A DNA stretch of 64,000 bases from Curtobacterium sp. VKM Ac-2922 (GTDB lineage Bacteria; Actinomycetota; Actinomycetes; Actinomycetales; Microbacteriaceae), in NCBI RefSeq assembly GCF_022815645.1, contig NZ_JALGRO010000003.1, positions 1 through 64,000 of the forward strand, written 5' to 3'. Of the stretch, positions 1 to 8,648 are shown piece after piece. The position numbers and the translations under genes are program-made. Below the pieces are notes generated by a model, which made no database searches, was not told where the DNA came from, and saw only the letters and a program-made list of their open reading frames with translations. Each line of letters starts with the position of its first letter. The first letter of the stretch is position 1.

Positions 1-207
1 CCGAAAGCATCAGACCGAGTTGATCTTGACTGTTGACTGTCTACTGACAATCTTCAATCCAAAAGGAATTGTCTCCGGACGTCCCACAAGTGGAACGCCA
101 CGGGGTCAATAAATTGGCATTGACAATGTGCACGCTGTTGAGTTCTCAAGGACCAGACGCACCGAGCTTCTTCTCCGTCAAGGAATGCCTGCTCGGGCAA
201 CTTCGGT
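1..207 (-). other. 5' leader of a 16S rRNA operon (rrn), operon continues left of the window
   Basis: Read on the minus strand this AT-richer stretch has the layout of an actinobacterial 16S rRNA leader. A TTGAGAACTCAA box lies at 149-138, followed by a region ending in the sequence that normally precedes the mature 16S 5' end. The 16S gene itself is not in the window. The box is of the antitermination type known from mycobacterial rrn leaders. No credible protein is encoded here; the short open frames on both strands lack start signals and family resemblance. The stretch 236-453 upstream holds the promoter area and nothing else I can name. Confidence 0.75.
138..149 (-). promoter_or_regulatory. 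rrn leader antitermination-like box
   Basis: TTGAGAACTCAA on the minus strand matches the conserved motif found in rRNA leaders of mycobacteria and relatives, where it belongs to the boxB-boxA-boxC antitermination region. Confidence 0.6.
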
Positions 208-235
208 ACTGTACCACTACTTCAGTGGCGGTCGA
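208..235 (-). promoter_or_regulatory. candidate rrn promoter
   Basis: On the minus strand TCGACC (235-230) and TACAGT (213-208) are separated by 16 bp and lie about 60 bp before the antitermination box. The fit to consensus is only moderate (4 of 6 in each hexamer). Other promoters further upstream, up to about 450, are possible because rrn operons often carry several. Confidence 0.4.
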
Positions 236-453
236 ATCGACCGGCTTCATTGGAGTGGGTGGTCCCGCTTGAGGTCGGCTCCGTCGGACTGCATTTTCCG
301 TGAACTCGCGTTCCGGGTGACCGTCTCGGCTTCTCCGCCGCACCTTTGGGGTGACGAGTAAGAACTCTACGGGCGATCCCCCGATCGGGCAAACCGGGCG
401 CGCACCACGGCGTGTCGCCCGGAACGACGGGGAACAGGTGTCGTCGAACGACA

Positions 454-485
454 ACGGCCCGACATCCGGGTGGATGTCGGGCCGT
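454..485. terminator. hairpin terminator after the FAH gene
   Basis: A perfect 14-bp inverted repeat (454-467 and 472-485) with a GGGT loop lies 35 bp past the stop of the minus-strand FAH gene. It would end the serA-leuB-ilvE-FAH transcript before the rrn promoter area. Confidence 0.75.
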
Positions 486-520
486 CGGTGTTCGTGACCG
501 GACGCGCAGGGGTCCGGAGC

Positions 521-1291
521 TCAGTGACGCGCGATGACCGGGTTCTTCAGGGTGCCGATGCCGGAGATGGTGACCTCGACGACCTCGCCGTCACGGATCT
601 CCCCCACACCGGCGGGTGTCCCCGTCAGGATGACGTCACCCGGCAGCAGTGTCCAGATCGACGACACGAACTCGACGAGCGACGGGATGTCGTGGACCAT
701 CTCGTTGGTGGACGCGACCTGACGCAGGTCGCCGTCGACGCGGGTCTCGAGTCGGATGTCCGACGGATCGATCTCGGTCTCGATGACGGGGCCGAGCGGG
801 CAGAACGTGTCGAAGCCCTTGGCCCTGGCCCACTGGCCGTCGCGCGCCTGCAGGTCGCGAGCGGTCACGTCGTTGGCGATCGTGTAGCCCAGGATCACGC
901 TCGCGAAGTCCTCGCGCTTGACGTTCTTGGCGAGGGAGCCGATCACGATGGCGAGCTCCCCCTCGTGGTCGACGCGGCCGATTCCCTCGGGCAGACGGAT
1001 CGGCTCGTCGGGTCCGATCACCGAGGTGTTCGGCTTGAGGAACACCACGGGGTCGTCACCCGACACGTCGTCCATCTCGGCCGCGTGCTCGGCGTAGTTG
1101 AGCCCGACACCGATGACCTTCGAGCGGGGGATCACCGGGGCCAGGAGCTTGGCCTCGGAGAGCGGGACGCGCTCCCCCGTCGTCTCGAACCCCTGGTACA
1201 TCGGGTCACCCGCCAGCACCACCAGAGCGCGCTCGTCGAGGATGCCGTACCGGGGGTCTTCACCCTTGCTGCTGAACCGTGCGATCTTCAC
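521..1291 (-). CDS. fumarylacetoacetate hydrolase (FAH) family protein
   Basis: 256 residues, a complete single-domain FAH fold. Members of this family cleave or decarboxylate 2-oxo acids using a divalent metal. The metal site is visible as E110 and E112 in the DHEGELAIVIG segment and D141 in IANDVTARD. KPNTS (86-90) and PGDVILTGTPAGVG (217-230) are also typical. The substrate cannot be told from sequence; acylpyruvase, oxaloacetate decarboxylase or a 2-hydroxyhepta-diene-dioate isomerase are all possible. It is the last gene of the serA-leuB-ilvE block, 30 bp after ilvE. A TAGGGT hexamer 6 nt before its GTG start suggests an internal promoter and a leaderless message in addition to read-through. 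Confidence 0.85.
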   Translation of the reverse strand: MKIARFSSKGEDPRYGILDERALVVLAGDPMYQGFETTGERVPLSEAKLLAPVIPRSKVIGVGLNYAEHAAEMDDVSGDDPVVFLKPNTSVIGPDEPIRLPEGIGRVDHEGELAIVIGSLAKNVKREDFASVILGYTIANDVTARDLQARDGQWARAKGFDTFCPLGPVIETEIDPSDIRLETRVDGDLRQVASTNEMVHDIPSLVEFVSSIWTLLPGDVILTGTPAGVGEIRDGEVVEVTISGIGTLKNPVIARH

Positions 1292-1297
1292 CGTTCG

Positions 1298-1303
1298 ACC
1301 CTA
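1298..1303 (-). promoter_or_regulatory. -10 element for leaderless FAH mRNA
   Basis: TAGGGT on the minus strand lies 6 nt upstream of the GTG at 1291, so transcription would start at or next to the start codon. Confidence 0.5.
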
Positions 1304-1321
1304 CCGACGTCCGCGCCGCGA

Positions 1322-2446
1322 TCAGGACGCGTCGGTCAGCTTGGTCATCCACCCGTGCGGGTCGGGACGCCGGCCGGACTGGATGTCGGTGAGTTCCTGG
1401 CGCAGGGACATCGTCAGCTCGCCGGCGCCCTCGGTCGGGGAACCGATCGTGAAGCCGTCGCCCCGGAGCTCGGCGATCGGCGTGACCACGGCGGCAGTGC
1501 CACAGGCGAACGCCTCGGTGATCGTGCCGTCGGCCACTCCGTCACGCCACTCGTCGAGCGTCACGCGACGCTTCTCGACGCGCAGCCCGCGGTCTTCGGC
1601 CAGCTGCAGGATCGAGTCGCGGGTGATGCCCTCGAGGATCGAGTCGGAGTCGGGGGTGACGAGCGTGCCGTCGGCCTTGACGAGCACGACGTTCATGCCG
1701 CCGAGCTCTTCGAGGTACTTGCCCTGTTCGGAGTCCAGGAACATCACCTGCTGGCAGCCGTGCTCGTACGCCTCTTGCTGCGGGAGCAGCGACGCCGCGT
1801 AGTTGCCACCGGTCTTGGCGGCCCCGGTCCCCCCGCGGCCGGCCCGGGCGTACGTCGTCGACAACCAGATCGAGACGGGCTTCGGCCCCGAGGTGAAGTA
1901 CGCACCGGCGGGACTGGCGATCAGGTGGTACGCGACGGCCTGGGCTGCGCGGACCCCGAGGAACGACTCGGTCGCGATCATGAACGGGCGCAGGTACAGG
2001 CTGGTCTCGGGCGCGGACGGCACCCAGTCGACGTCGGTCTGGACGAGCTGTCGGATCGACTCGACGAACACCTCGGTCGGCAGCTCCGGCAGGGCCAGGC
2101 GCCGCGCGGACCGCTGGAACCGACGGGCGTTCGCGTCGGGTCGGAACGTCCACACGGATCCGTCGGGGTGGCGGTACGCCTTGAGCCCCTCGAAGATCTC
2201 TTGTGCGTAGTGCAGCACGCTCGCGCTCGGGTCGAGCGAGAGCGGCCCGTACGGGTGGATCGATGCGTCGTGCCAGCCGGCGTCGAGGGTCCACTGGACG
2301 GTGGCCATGTGGTCGGTGAAGTGCTTGCCGAAGCCCGGGTCGGCCAGGATGACCTCGCGCTCGGCCTCCGCACGCCGCTCTGCCGACGGGGTGGTGGAGA
2401 ACTCGAGCCCGAAGACGGGTTCGGCGCTGACGGTGTCGGTGCTCAT
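1322..2446 (-). CDS. ilvE: branched-chain amino acid aminotransferase
   Basis: 374 residues, full length for the actinobacterial fold-type IV aminotransferase. It moves an amino group between glutamate and the 2-oxo acids of leucine, isoleucine and valine, the last step of their synthesis, in the cytoplasm. The PLP-binding lysine is K211 in GAAKTGGNYAAS, and YLEELGGMN (244-252) is the conserved cofactor/substrate loop. AAGGAG lies 7-8 nt before the ATG. It starts 15 bp after leuB and is probably cotranscribed with it. Nothing suggests the D-amino acid or chorismate-lyase branches of the fold. Confidence 0.95.
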   Translation of the reverse strand: MSTDTVSAEPVFGLEFSTTPSAERRAEAEREVILADPGFGKHFTDHMATVQWTLDAGWHDASIHPYGPLSLDPSASVLHYAQEIFEGLKAYRHPDGSVWTFRPDANARRFQRSARRLALPELPTEVFVESIRQLVQTDVDWVPSAPETSLYLRPFMIATESFLGVRAAQAVAYHLIASPAGAYFTSGPKPVSIWLSTTYARAGRGGTGAAKTGGNYAASLLPQQEAYEHGCQQVMFLDSEQGKYLEELGGMNVVLVKADGTLVTPDSDSILEGITRDSILQLAEDRGLRVEKRRVTLDEWRDGVADGTITEAFACGTAAVVTPIAELRGDGFTIGSPTEGAGELTMSLRQELTDIQSGRRPDPHGWMTKLTDAS

Positions 2447-2461
2447 CGGTGTGGCTCCTTC

Positions 2462-3529
2462 TCAGGCGGTGGTGGTGCGTGCCGTGGCCGCGGCGGCGAT
2501 CGCGTCGCCGATCTGGGCCGTGCTGCGCTGCGATGTGCCCCGGTCAGCCAGGTCCGCTTCGACGGCCCGCGTCACCGCCGTCGCCAGGTCCCCGCGACCG
2601 ATGTGGTCGAGGAGGAGTGCGACGGAGAGGATGGCGGCCGTCGGATCGGCCTTCTGCTGACCCGCGATGTCCGGCGCGGATCCGTGCACCGGCTCGAACA
2701 TGCTGGGGAAGGTGCCGTCCGGGTTGATGTTGCCCGAGGCCGCCAGACCGATGCCGCCGCTGATCGCGCCGGCCAGGTCGGTGATGATGTCGCCGAACAG
2801 GTTGTCGGTGACGATGACGTCGAACCGCGAGGGCTCACGCACCATGTGGATGGTGACCGCGTCCACGTGCTGGTAGTCCACGGTGACGTCCGGGTACTCC
2901 TGCCCGACGGCGGCGACGGTCCGCTGCCAGAGGGCTCCGGCGTGCACGAGCACGTTGCTCTTGTGCACGAGCGTCAGGTGCCTGCGTGGGCGGCGGTTCG
3001 CCAGGTCGAAGGCGTACCGGACCGTGCGTTCCACCCCGTACGCGGTGTTCAGGGAGACCTCGGTCGCGATCTCGTGCGGGGTGCCGACGCGGATCGCCCC
3101 GCCGTTGCCGACGTACGGGCCCTCGGTTCCTTCACGGATGACGACGAAGTCGACGGTGCCGGGTGACGCGAGCGGTGTTTCCACGGCGTCGTAGACCTTG
3201 GTCGGACGCAGGTTGACGTAGTGGTCGAACGCGAACCGGAGCTTGAGCAACAGCCCGCGCTCGATGATCCCGCCGGCCAGCCGTGGGTCGCGGGGGTCCC
3301 CGCCGACGGCACCGAGCAGGATCGCGTCGTGCGCGGCGATCGCCGCCATGTCGTCCTCGGTGAGGATGTCGCCGGTCTCGAGGTACCGGGTGGCACCCAG
3401 CGAGAACGGGGTCTCGTCGATCACCAGGTCGTCGGGTGTGACGGCGCGCAGGACCTTGAGGGCCTCGTCGACCACCTCGGGTCCGATGCCGTCGCCGCGG
3501 ATGACCGCGAGCCGGAGGGTCTGCGTCAT
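2462..3529 (-). CDS. leuB: 3-isopropylmalate dehydrogenase
   Basis: 355 residues. It oxidises and decarboxylates 3-isopropylmalate to 4-methyl-2-oxopentanoate with NAD, step three of leucine synthesis. Family marks are [10 protein letters not shown] (132-141, with the catalytic tyrosine), K190, the metal-binding segment [11 protein letters not shown] (241-251) and [12 protein letters not shown] (279-290), which recognises NAD. The first residues [11 protein letters not shown] are typical. It sits between serA (12 bp away) and ilvE. leuA, leuC and leuD are not in this window. Confidence 0.96.
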   Translation of the reverse strand: MTQTLRLAVIRGDGIGPEVVDEALKVLRAVTPDDLVIDETPFSLGATRYLETGDILTEDDMAAIAAHDAILLGAVGGDPRDPRLAGGIIERGLLLKLRFAFDHYVNLRPTKVYDAVETPLASPGTVDFVVIREGTEGPYVGNGGAIRVGTPHEIATEVSLNTAYGVERTVRYAFDLANRRPRRHLTLVHKSNVLVHAGALWQRTVAAVGQEYPDVTVDYQHVDAVTIHMVREPSRFDVIVTDNLFGDIITDLAGAISGGIGLAASGNINPDGTFPSMFEPVHGSAPDIAGQQKADPTAAILSVALLLDHIGRGDLATAVTRAVEADLADRGTSQRSTAQIGDAIAAAATARTTTA

Positions 3530-3541
3530 GTGGGTGCTCCC

Positions 3542-5131
3542 CTACAGGGTGATGTCGATCTCGCGGAGCGAGGAGGCGTCGATCGTCCGGCGGACGTGTT
3601 CGAGGATCTCGGTCGGGACGGGCGAGTCGACGGTCAGGACGCTGAGGGCCTGTCCGCCGGCGGCCTGACGGGCGATCTGCATGGCGGCGATGTTGATGCC
3701 CGCCTCGCCGAACTCCTTGCCGTAGACCGCGACGATGCCCGGTCGGTCGGTGTAGTCCATCACGACGTGGTGCTTGTCGAGCGCGACCTCGACGTCGTAG
3801 CCGTTGATCTCGACGAGCTTCTCGACCTGCTTGGGGCCGGTGAGCGTGCCGGAGACGCTGATGGCCGGTCCGTCGGACTGGGCACCGCGGATCGTGAGCA
3901 CGTTCCGGTACTCAGGGCTGTCGACGTCGGTGATGAGCCGCACGCTCACACCACGTTGCTCGGCGATCAACGGTGCGTTGACGTAGGACACCTGGTCGCT
4001 GACGACGTCGGTGAAGACGCCCTTGAGCGCAGCGAGCTTGAGCACGCTGACGTCGTACTGGGCGAGCTCGCCGTGCACCTCGACGTCGATGCTGGTGACG
4101 GGCGAGGTGGCGAGCGCCGTGAAGACCTGACCGAGCTTCTCGACGAGCGGGATGCCGGGACGGACGTAGGGGTCGATGATGCCGCCGGCGACGTTCACCG
4201 CGTCCGGGACGAGTTCGCCGCCGAGTGCCAGACGGACCGACCTGGCCACGGAGACGCCCGCCTTCTCCTGGGCTTCGCCCGTGGACGCGCCGAGGTGCGG
4301 GGTCACGACGACGTTCGGCAGCGCCACGAGCGGCGAGTCGGTCGGGGGCTCGGACACGAAGACGTCGAGTCCGGCACCCGCGATCTGCCCGCTGATGAGC
4401 GCACGGTGCAGCGCGTCCTCGTCGATGAGGCCGCCGCGGGCCACGTTCACGACGAAGGCCGTCGGCTTCATGATCGCGAACTGCTCGTCCGAGATCATGC
4501 CGAGGGTCTCGGGGGTCTTGGGCATGTGGATCGTGACGAAGTCCGCGCGGCGGAGCAGGTCGTCGAGCGGGACGAGTTCGACCCCGAGCTGCTGGGCACG
4601 GGCGGTCGTGACGTAGGGGTCGTACGCGATGACCGAGACCCCGAAGGCCTGCAGCCGCTGCGTGATCAGCGCGCCGATCCGGCCGAGGCCGATGATGCCC
4701 ACCGTCTTCTCGTAGAGCTCGACGCCGGTGTAGGCGGACCGCTTCCACGCGCCGGCGGCGAGCGACGCGTGCGCTGCCGGGATGTGGCGGGCGAGCGACA
4801 GGATGTGGCCGACGGTCAGCTCGGCGGCCGAGATGATGTTCGACGTCGGCGCGTTCACGACCATGACCCCGGCGGTGGTCGCCGCCTTGATGTCGACGTT
4901 GTCCAGGCCGACCCCGGCGCGCGCGACGACCTTGAGGTTCGGCGCGGCGGCGATCGCCTCGGCGTCGACCTTGGTGGCGGAGCGCACCAGCACGGCGTGC
5001 GCGTCGGCGAGGGCGGCCAGGAGAGCCGGACGGTCGGTCCCGTCCACGTTCCGGATCTCGAAGTCGGGCCCGAGGGCGTCGACGGTGGCGGGCGAGAGTT
5101 CTTCGGCGATCAGGACGACCGGCTTCGGCAC
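3542..5131 (-). CDS. serA: D-3-phosphoglycerate dehydrogenase (long form with ASB and ACT domains)
   Basis: 529 residues, the long type known from M. tuberculosis. It oxidises 3-phosphoglycerate to phosphohydroxypyruvate, the first step of serine synthesis. The Rossmann motif GLGRIG is at 148-153. Catalytic R232, E261 and H279 are in the expected places (NVARGG, SEPP, TPHLG). About residues 320-450 form the extra ASB domain. Residues 455-529 form an ACT domain that binds serine for feedback control. The start is a GTG preceded by GAGGAAA. This is the first gene of the operon; a TACGAT hexamer at 5176-5171 may be its -10. Confidence 0.96.
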   Translation of the reverse strand: MPKPVVLIAEELSPATVDALGPDFEIRNVDGTDRPALLAALADAHAVLVRSATKVDAEAIAAAPNLKVVARAGVGLDNVDIKAATTAGVMVVNAPTSNIISAAELTVGHILSLARHIPAAHASLAAGAWKRSAYTGVELYEKTVGIIGLGRIGALITQRLQAFGVSVIAYDPYVTTARAQQLGVELVPLDDLLRRADFVTIHMPKTPETLGMISDEQFAIMKPTAFVVNVARGGLIDEDALHRALISGQIAGAGLDVFVSEPPTDSPLVALPNVVVTPHLGASTGEAQEKAGVSVARSVRLALGGELVPDAVNVAGGIIDPYVRPGIPLVEKLGQVFTALATSPVTSIDVEVHGELAQYDVSVLKLAALKGVFTDVVSDQVSYVNAPLIAEQRGVSVRLITDVDSPEYRNVLTIRGAQSDGPAISVSGTLTGPKQVEKLVEINGYDVEVALDKHHVVMDYTDRPGIVAVYGKEFGEAGINIAAMQIARQAAGGQALSVLTVDSPVPTEILEHVRRTIDASSLREIDITL

Positions 5132-5170
5132 AGTTGCTGTTTCCTCACACGAGACGGGCGATGTCCGACC

Positions 5171-5176
5171 ATCGTA
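5171..5176 (-). promoter_or_regulatory. candidate -10 of the serA-leuB-ilvE-FAH operon
   Basis: TACGAT on the minus strand, 39 nt before the serA GTG. No convincing -35 is seen at the right distance. Confidence 0.35.
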
Positions 5177-5229
5177 TCGACGCGACCGGTCCGTTACGAC
5201 CGCGCGTCACGGTCCTGGGGACGCCGGAA

Positions 5230-5273
5230 CCGACAGGTGGCCCGTGGCGGGATCGCCACGGGCCTCCTGTCGG
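5230..5273. terminator. GGAGGCCCG-family hairpin after the two-gene membrane module
   Basis: Two 20-bp arms with one mismatch around a GGAT loop, 13 bp past the stop of the minus-strand gene at 5287. It belongs to a hairpin family seen at several gene ends in this window. Confidence 0.75.
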
Positions 5274-5286
5274 TGGGGATGGTGCG

Positions 5287-5661
5287 TCAGGCACCGATCC
5301 GGAGCGTCGAGGACACGTACTGCAGGAGCGTGAACCAGAGTGCCGACACCGCGCAGAGCGCGGCGACGAAGACCACGACGGTCCGGACCAGGTCCATCCG
5401 CCGCGACACCAGCCAGGCCACGACGAAACCGACCGGCGCGATGAGCACGTCGATCATCAGGACGGTCCAGGGGGTGGCGGTCTCGAGGCCCTTGCCGCCG
5501 TTCTGGCGCACGAAGGCGTTGAAGTCGGACACCGACTTCGCGACGCCGACCAGGTTGCCGACGGCCTGCCAGGTCACCCAGGCCAGGCACACGGCGGCGA
5601 CCACCCACACGGCGACCTTGCCCGGTGTGACGGTGCGGGGACGGTCGGTCACGACGCTCAC
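5287..5661 (-). CDS. small membrane protein, function unknown
   Basis: 124 residues with three likely membrane segments (about 16-40, 66-86 and 92-114). I do not recognise the family. The start chosen is the GTG whose GTGA overlaps the TGA of the upstream gene (4-bp overlap), which implies translational coupling. A longer reading frame starting at 5724 would run far into the upstream gene and is unlikely. Together with the preceding gene it forms a two-gene unit closed by a strong hairpin. Confidence 0.75.
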   Translation of the reverse strand: MSVVTDRPRTVTPGKVAVWVVAAVCLAWVTWQAVGNLVGVAKSVSDFNAFVRQNGGKGLETATPWTVLMIDVLIAPVGFVVAWLVSRRMDLVRTVVVFVAALCAVSALWFTLLQYVSSTLRIGA

Positions 5662-6122
5662 CCGAAGCTCCTGGTCATGATGAAGGGCCACGGGATCAGC
5701 ACGAGGGCGCCGACCAGCAACCACGTGAACTTGGTGCGGTCCCGGCTGCCCTGACCGAGCCAGAGCGTGGCGGCGAACCAGAACGCCGGCGCCATGATCG
5801 CCAGGACGCGCATGGCCTCGGACGCGATGCCGGCGACGCCCGTGCCGGTGACCGTCAGCAGGCTCGCACTGACGAGCCAGGCGACCGTGTACAGCAGGTA
5901 GATGCCACCGAAGACGCCCATGCCCACCAGGGCACCGGAGCCCAGCGGGCGTTCGGCGTCGGGTTCGGGTCGGGCCTTCGCACGGACCGGGTTGTGGGCG
6001 GCGTCGACGTGGGTGGCGTCGTCGGCGTCGTCCCAGGACAGCGCGGCTTCGTCGTCGTGGTCGACCGCGCCGTCCGGCGGGGACGCCGCGTGGCCGTCGC
6101 GTGCGGGAGGTGCCGGAGTCAT
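5658..6122 (-). CDS. membrane protein with acidic N-terminal tail, function unknown
   Basis: 154 residues. The first 60 or so are hydrophilic, rich in Asp, Ala and His, and probably disordered in the cytoplasm. Three membrane segments follow (about 63-90, 104-124 and 132-150). It is translationally coupled to the next membrane protein through a GTGA overlap, so the two may form one complex. No catalytic motif is visible. Confidence 0.75.
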   Translation of the reverse strand: MTPAPPARDGHAASPPDGAVDHDDEAALSWDDADDATHVDAAHNPVRAKARPEPDAERPLGSGALVGMGVFGGIYLLYTVAWLVSASLLTVTGTGVAGIASEAMRVLAIMAPAFWFAATLWLGQGSRDRTKFTWLLVGALVLIPWPFIMTRSFG

Positions 6123-6157
6123 GCCGTCGATTCTACGAGAGCCACGGCCTCCCGTCC

Positions 6158-6232
6158 GACGTCGGCCGACTCAGACGTCGGCCGACTCAGACGTCGGCCG
6201 GCTCAGACGTCGGCCGGCTCAGACGTCGGCGG
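6158..6232. repeat. 16-bp tandem repeat touching the mtlD stop codon
   Basis: Four units of GACGTCGGCCGACTCA (6158-6173, 6174-6189, 6190-6205, 6206-6221; the last two have G instead of A at position 12) are followed by a partial fifth unit. The last full unit contains the mtlD stop codon, and the partial unit is the end of its coding sequence. The array looks like repeated duplication of the 3' end of the gene. Confidence 0.85.
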
Positions 6233-7409
6233 CCTGGGCCTGCAGGACCTCGGCGACGACGTCACGCACGGCGGGGAACAGCGGGTGGCTCTCCATCAGG
6301 CCCGTGAGGATCTCGGTGAGCGCGTGTGCGGTCGCGCCCGAGCGGAGCAGCGCGTGCAGCTCGATCGACTCGGGGTCGTCCTGGTCGTCGAACGCCAGCG
6401 CCACGCGGATCGCACCGAGCAGGTGGTCGACGGGCATCCCCCGCTCGGCGAGCTGTGCGGCCGGCCCGACGAACCGTTCGCGGCGCCCGAGCTTGCGGAG
6501 GGGGTTGCGTCCGACGCGGACCGTGGTGTCGGGCAGGTGCGGGTTCGCGATGCGGGACAGGTTCGCCGCGACGTAGCGCGCGTGGTCGGCCGGGTCGAAG
6601 CCGTGCTTGGCGACCAGGAGCTCGGTGGTCTCGGCGAGGACGCCGTCGACCTCGGCGCGGACGTCGTGGTCCTCGAGCGCCTCGCGGATGAGCCCGATAC
6701 CGCGCACGTACCCGTGGTACGCGGCCGTGGCGTGCGCGGTGTTGACCGTGTAGAGCTTGCGCTCGACGAACGGCTGCAGGTCGTCGACCCAGGTGACCCC
6801 GTGGATCTCGGGCGGTTCGACGTCGGAGTCGGCGAAGGGCGTGCGCTCGATGACCCACTCGTAGAACGGCTCGAGCACGACGTCCAGACCACCGGACTGT
6901 CCGAGCACGCCGGACTGGTCGGGGACGATCCGGTCGATCGCGCAGTTCGCGAAGACCGCGGCGATGTCACGGTCTTCGAGGATGGGGGCGCGACGGATGC
7001 TGGCGTGCAGCGAGTCCGTGGCGTTGAACGCGTTCTCGCAGGCGACGATGGTCACGTCACCGCGCTCGAGCGGGCGGGCAGCCAGACCCTCGGCGATGAC
7101 GGGTGCGACGAGCGGCAGGGTCCGGGCGCCGACGGCCGTGGTGACGACGTCGGCGTTCGCGATGGCCTGCACCACGCGGGCGCGGTCGGTCTTGCTGTTG
7201 AGCGCCGTGAAGCCGTACACCAGGTGCTCGACCGGCATCTCGCCGACCTCGTGCACGACGAACCGGCCCGCTTCGTTGAGCGCGGAGACGACCCGGTCGT
7301 CGACGTCGACGAAGGTGAGCTCGTAGCCGCTCGCGACGAGGAACTGGCCCACGAAACCGCGCCCGATCTTGCCGGCGCCGATGTGGACCGCTCGTTTCGT
7401 CACCGCCAT
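6219..7409 (-). CDS. mtlD: mannitol-1-phosphate 5-dehydrogenase
   Basis: 396 residues of the polyol-specific long-chain dehydrogenase family. It interconverts mannitol 1-phosphate and fructose 6-phosphate with NAD. The NAD-binding start HIGAGKIGRGFVG (9-21) and the catalytic segment KLYTVNTAH (218-226, with the conserved lysine, asparagine and histidine) are intact. No mannitol PTS genes or mtlR lie nearby, so the gene is an orphan. It may serve mannitol phosphate formation or redox balance rather than import. Closely related enzymes for other hexitol or pentitol phosphates cannot be fully excluded. The 3' end is duplicated into a short tandem array. Confidence 0.85.
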   Translation of the reverse strand: MAVTKRAVHIGAGKIGRGFVGQFLVASGYELTFVDVDDRVVSALNEAGRFVVHEVGEMPVEHLVYGFTALNSKTDRARVVQAIANADVVTTAVGARTLPLVAPVIAEGLAARPLERGDVTIVACENAFNATDSLHASIRRAPILEDRDIAAVFANCAIDRIVPDQSGVLGQSGGLDVVLEPFYEWVIERTPFADSDVEPPEIHGVTWVDDLQPFVERKLYTVNTAHATAAYHGYVRGIGLIREALEDHDVRAEVDGVLAETTELLVAKHGFDPADHARYVAANLSRIANPHLPDTTVRVGRNPLRKLGRRERFVGPAAQLAERGMPVDHLLGAIRVALAFDDQDDPESIELHALLRSGATAHALTEILTGLMESHPLFPAVRDVVAEVLQAQAADV

Positions 7410-7520
7410 CCGATGATCATCCCATGCGGAACGGGCGTGCTCTGACGCAGGGCAGGGGCGTGCTCGGGTGGGGCGCTCGTGGTGGTGGAGAGTTGCTGCA
7501 TACCGTTCGGGTCACATCGA

Positions 7521-7554
7521 GAGGCGGCGGTGCACCGGAGCACACCGCCGCCTC
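7521..7554. terminator. hairpin terminator after ilvC
   Basis: Perfect 12-bp arms GAGGCGGCGGTG and CACCGCCGCCTC with a 10-nt loop, 23 bp past the ilvC stop on the minus strand. It closes the ilvDBNC operon. Confidence 0.8.
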
Positions 7555-7577
7555 GTCATCGAGTGGTCTCCGGAAGA

Positions 7578-8603
7578 CTACCGCGCGGCGGAACCGTCGA
7601 CGTAGTCGGAGTCCGTCTGCTTCCACGCGAAGAGCGCACGCAGCTCGCGACCGGTGGCCTCGATCGGGTGGCCCTCGCCCTTCTCGCGCAGGGCCGTGAA
7701 CTCCGGAGCGCCGGCGTCCTGGTCCTCGATGAAGCGCTTGGCGAACGTGCCGTCCTGGATGTCGCTCAGCACGGCCTTCATGTTCTCCTTGACCTCGGGC
7801 GAGATCACGCGCGGGCCGGAGACGTAGTCACCGAACTCGGCGGTGTCGGAGATCGACCAGCGCTGCTTGGTGAGGCCGCCCTCCCAGATCAGGTCCACGA
7901 TGAGCTTGAGCTCGTGCAGGACCTCGAAGTAGGCGATCTGCGGCTGGTACCCGGCCTCGACCAGGGTCTCGAAGCCGTACTGGATCAGCTGCGAGGTGCC
8001 ACCGCACAGGACGGCCTGCTCGCCGAACAGGTCGGTCTCGGTCTCCTCGGTGAACGTGGTCTTGATGCCGCCGGAGCGCAGACCGCCGATGGCCTTGGCG
8101 TACGACCATGCCAGGTCCCAGGCGCTGCCCGAGGCGTCGACCTCGACGGCGACGATCACCGGGACGCCGCGGCCGGCCTCGTACTCGCGGCGGACGGTGT
8201 GGCCGGGGCCCTTCGGCGCGACGAGCGACACGTCGACGCCCTCGGGAGCCTGGATGTAGCCGTAGCGGATGTTGAAGCCGTGGCCGAAGACGAGCGTCGC
8301 GCCCGGCTGCAGGTTCGGCTCGATGTCGTCCTTGTAGACGATGCGCTGGACCTGGTCCGGAGCCAGGATGACGACGACGTCCGCCCACTTCGTGACCTCG
8401 GCCGGGGTGTGGACCGCGAAGCCTGCCTCTTCGGCCTTCTGGCGGCTCTTCGAGCCCTCCTGCAGGCCGATCTGCACCTCGACGCCGGAGTCGCGGAGGT
8501 TGAGTGCGTGGGCGTGGCCCTGCGAGCCGTAGCCGATGACCGCGACCTTCTTGCCCTGGATGAGCGTCAGGTCGGCGTCGGCGTCGTACACGATGTCAGT
8601 CAC
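7578..8603 (-). CDS. ilvC: ketol-acid reductoisomerase (class I, NADP-dependent)
   Basis: 341 residues, the short class I form. It converts acetolactate or acetohydroxybutyrate into the dihydroxy acid, the second common step of valine and isoleucine synthesis. The dinucleotide-binding loop [13 protein letters not shown] is at 24-36. Mg-binding residues fit D191 and E195 (ETDLFGEQ) plus E227 and E231 in the C-terminal knotted domain. H108 in FGHGF is the conserved catalytic histidine. The start is GTG with AGGAG about 10 nt upstream. It lies 45 bp after ilvN and is the last gene of the operon. Confidence 0.97.
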   Translation of the reverse strand: MTDIVYDADADLTLIQGKKVAVIGYGSQGHAHALNLRDSGVEVQIGLQEGSKSRQKAEEAGFAVHTPAEVTKWADVVVILAPDQVQRIVYKDDIEPNLQPGATLVFGHGFNIRYGYIQAPEGVDVSLVAPKGPGHTVRREYEAGRGVPVIVAVEVDASGSAWDLAWSYAKAIGGLRSGGIKTTFTEETETDLFGEQAVLCGGTSQLIQYGFETLVEAGYQPQIAYFEVLHELKLIVDLIWEGGLTKQRWSISDTAEFGDYVSGPRVISPEVKENMKAVLSDIQDGTFAKRFIEDQDAGAPEFTALREKGEGHPIEATGRELRALFAWKQTDSDYVDGSAAR

Positions 8604-8648
8604 GGTGCGTGATCTCCTTGTTGGTGGTTCGTTGATCGGCCGGCGCGC

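Noticed and set aside
470-3166. Long open frame of about 898 codons opposite FAH, ilvE and leuB
   Set aside because: High-GC shadow of three well-supported genes; composition is Arg/Val/Asp-rich nonsense and it spans unrelated gene boundaries.
6158-6232. CRISPR-like short repeats
   Set aside because: Units are directly adjacent with no spacers; a simple tandem array.
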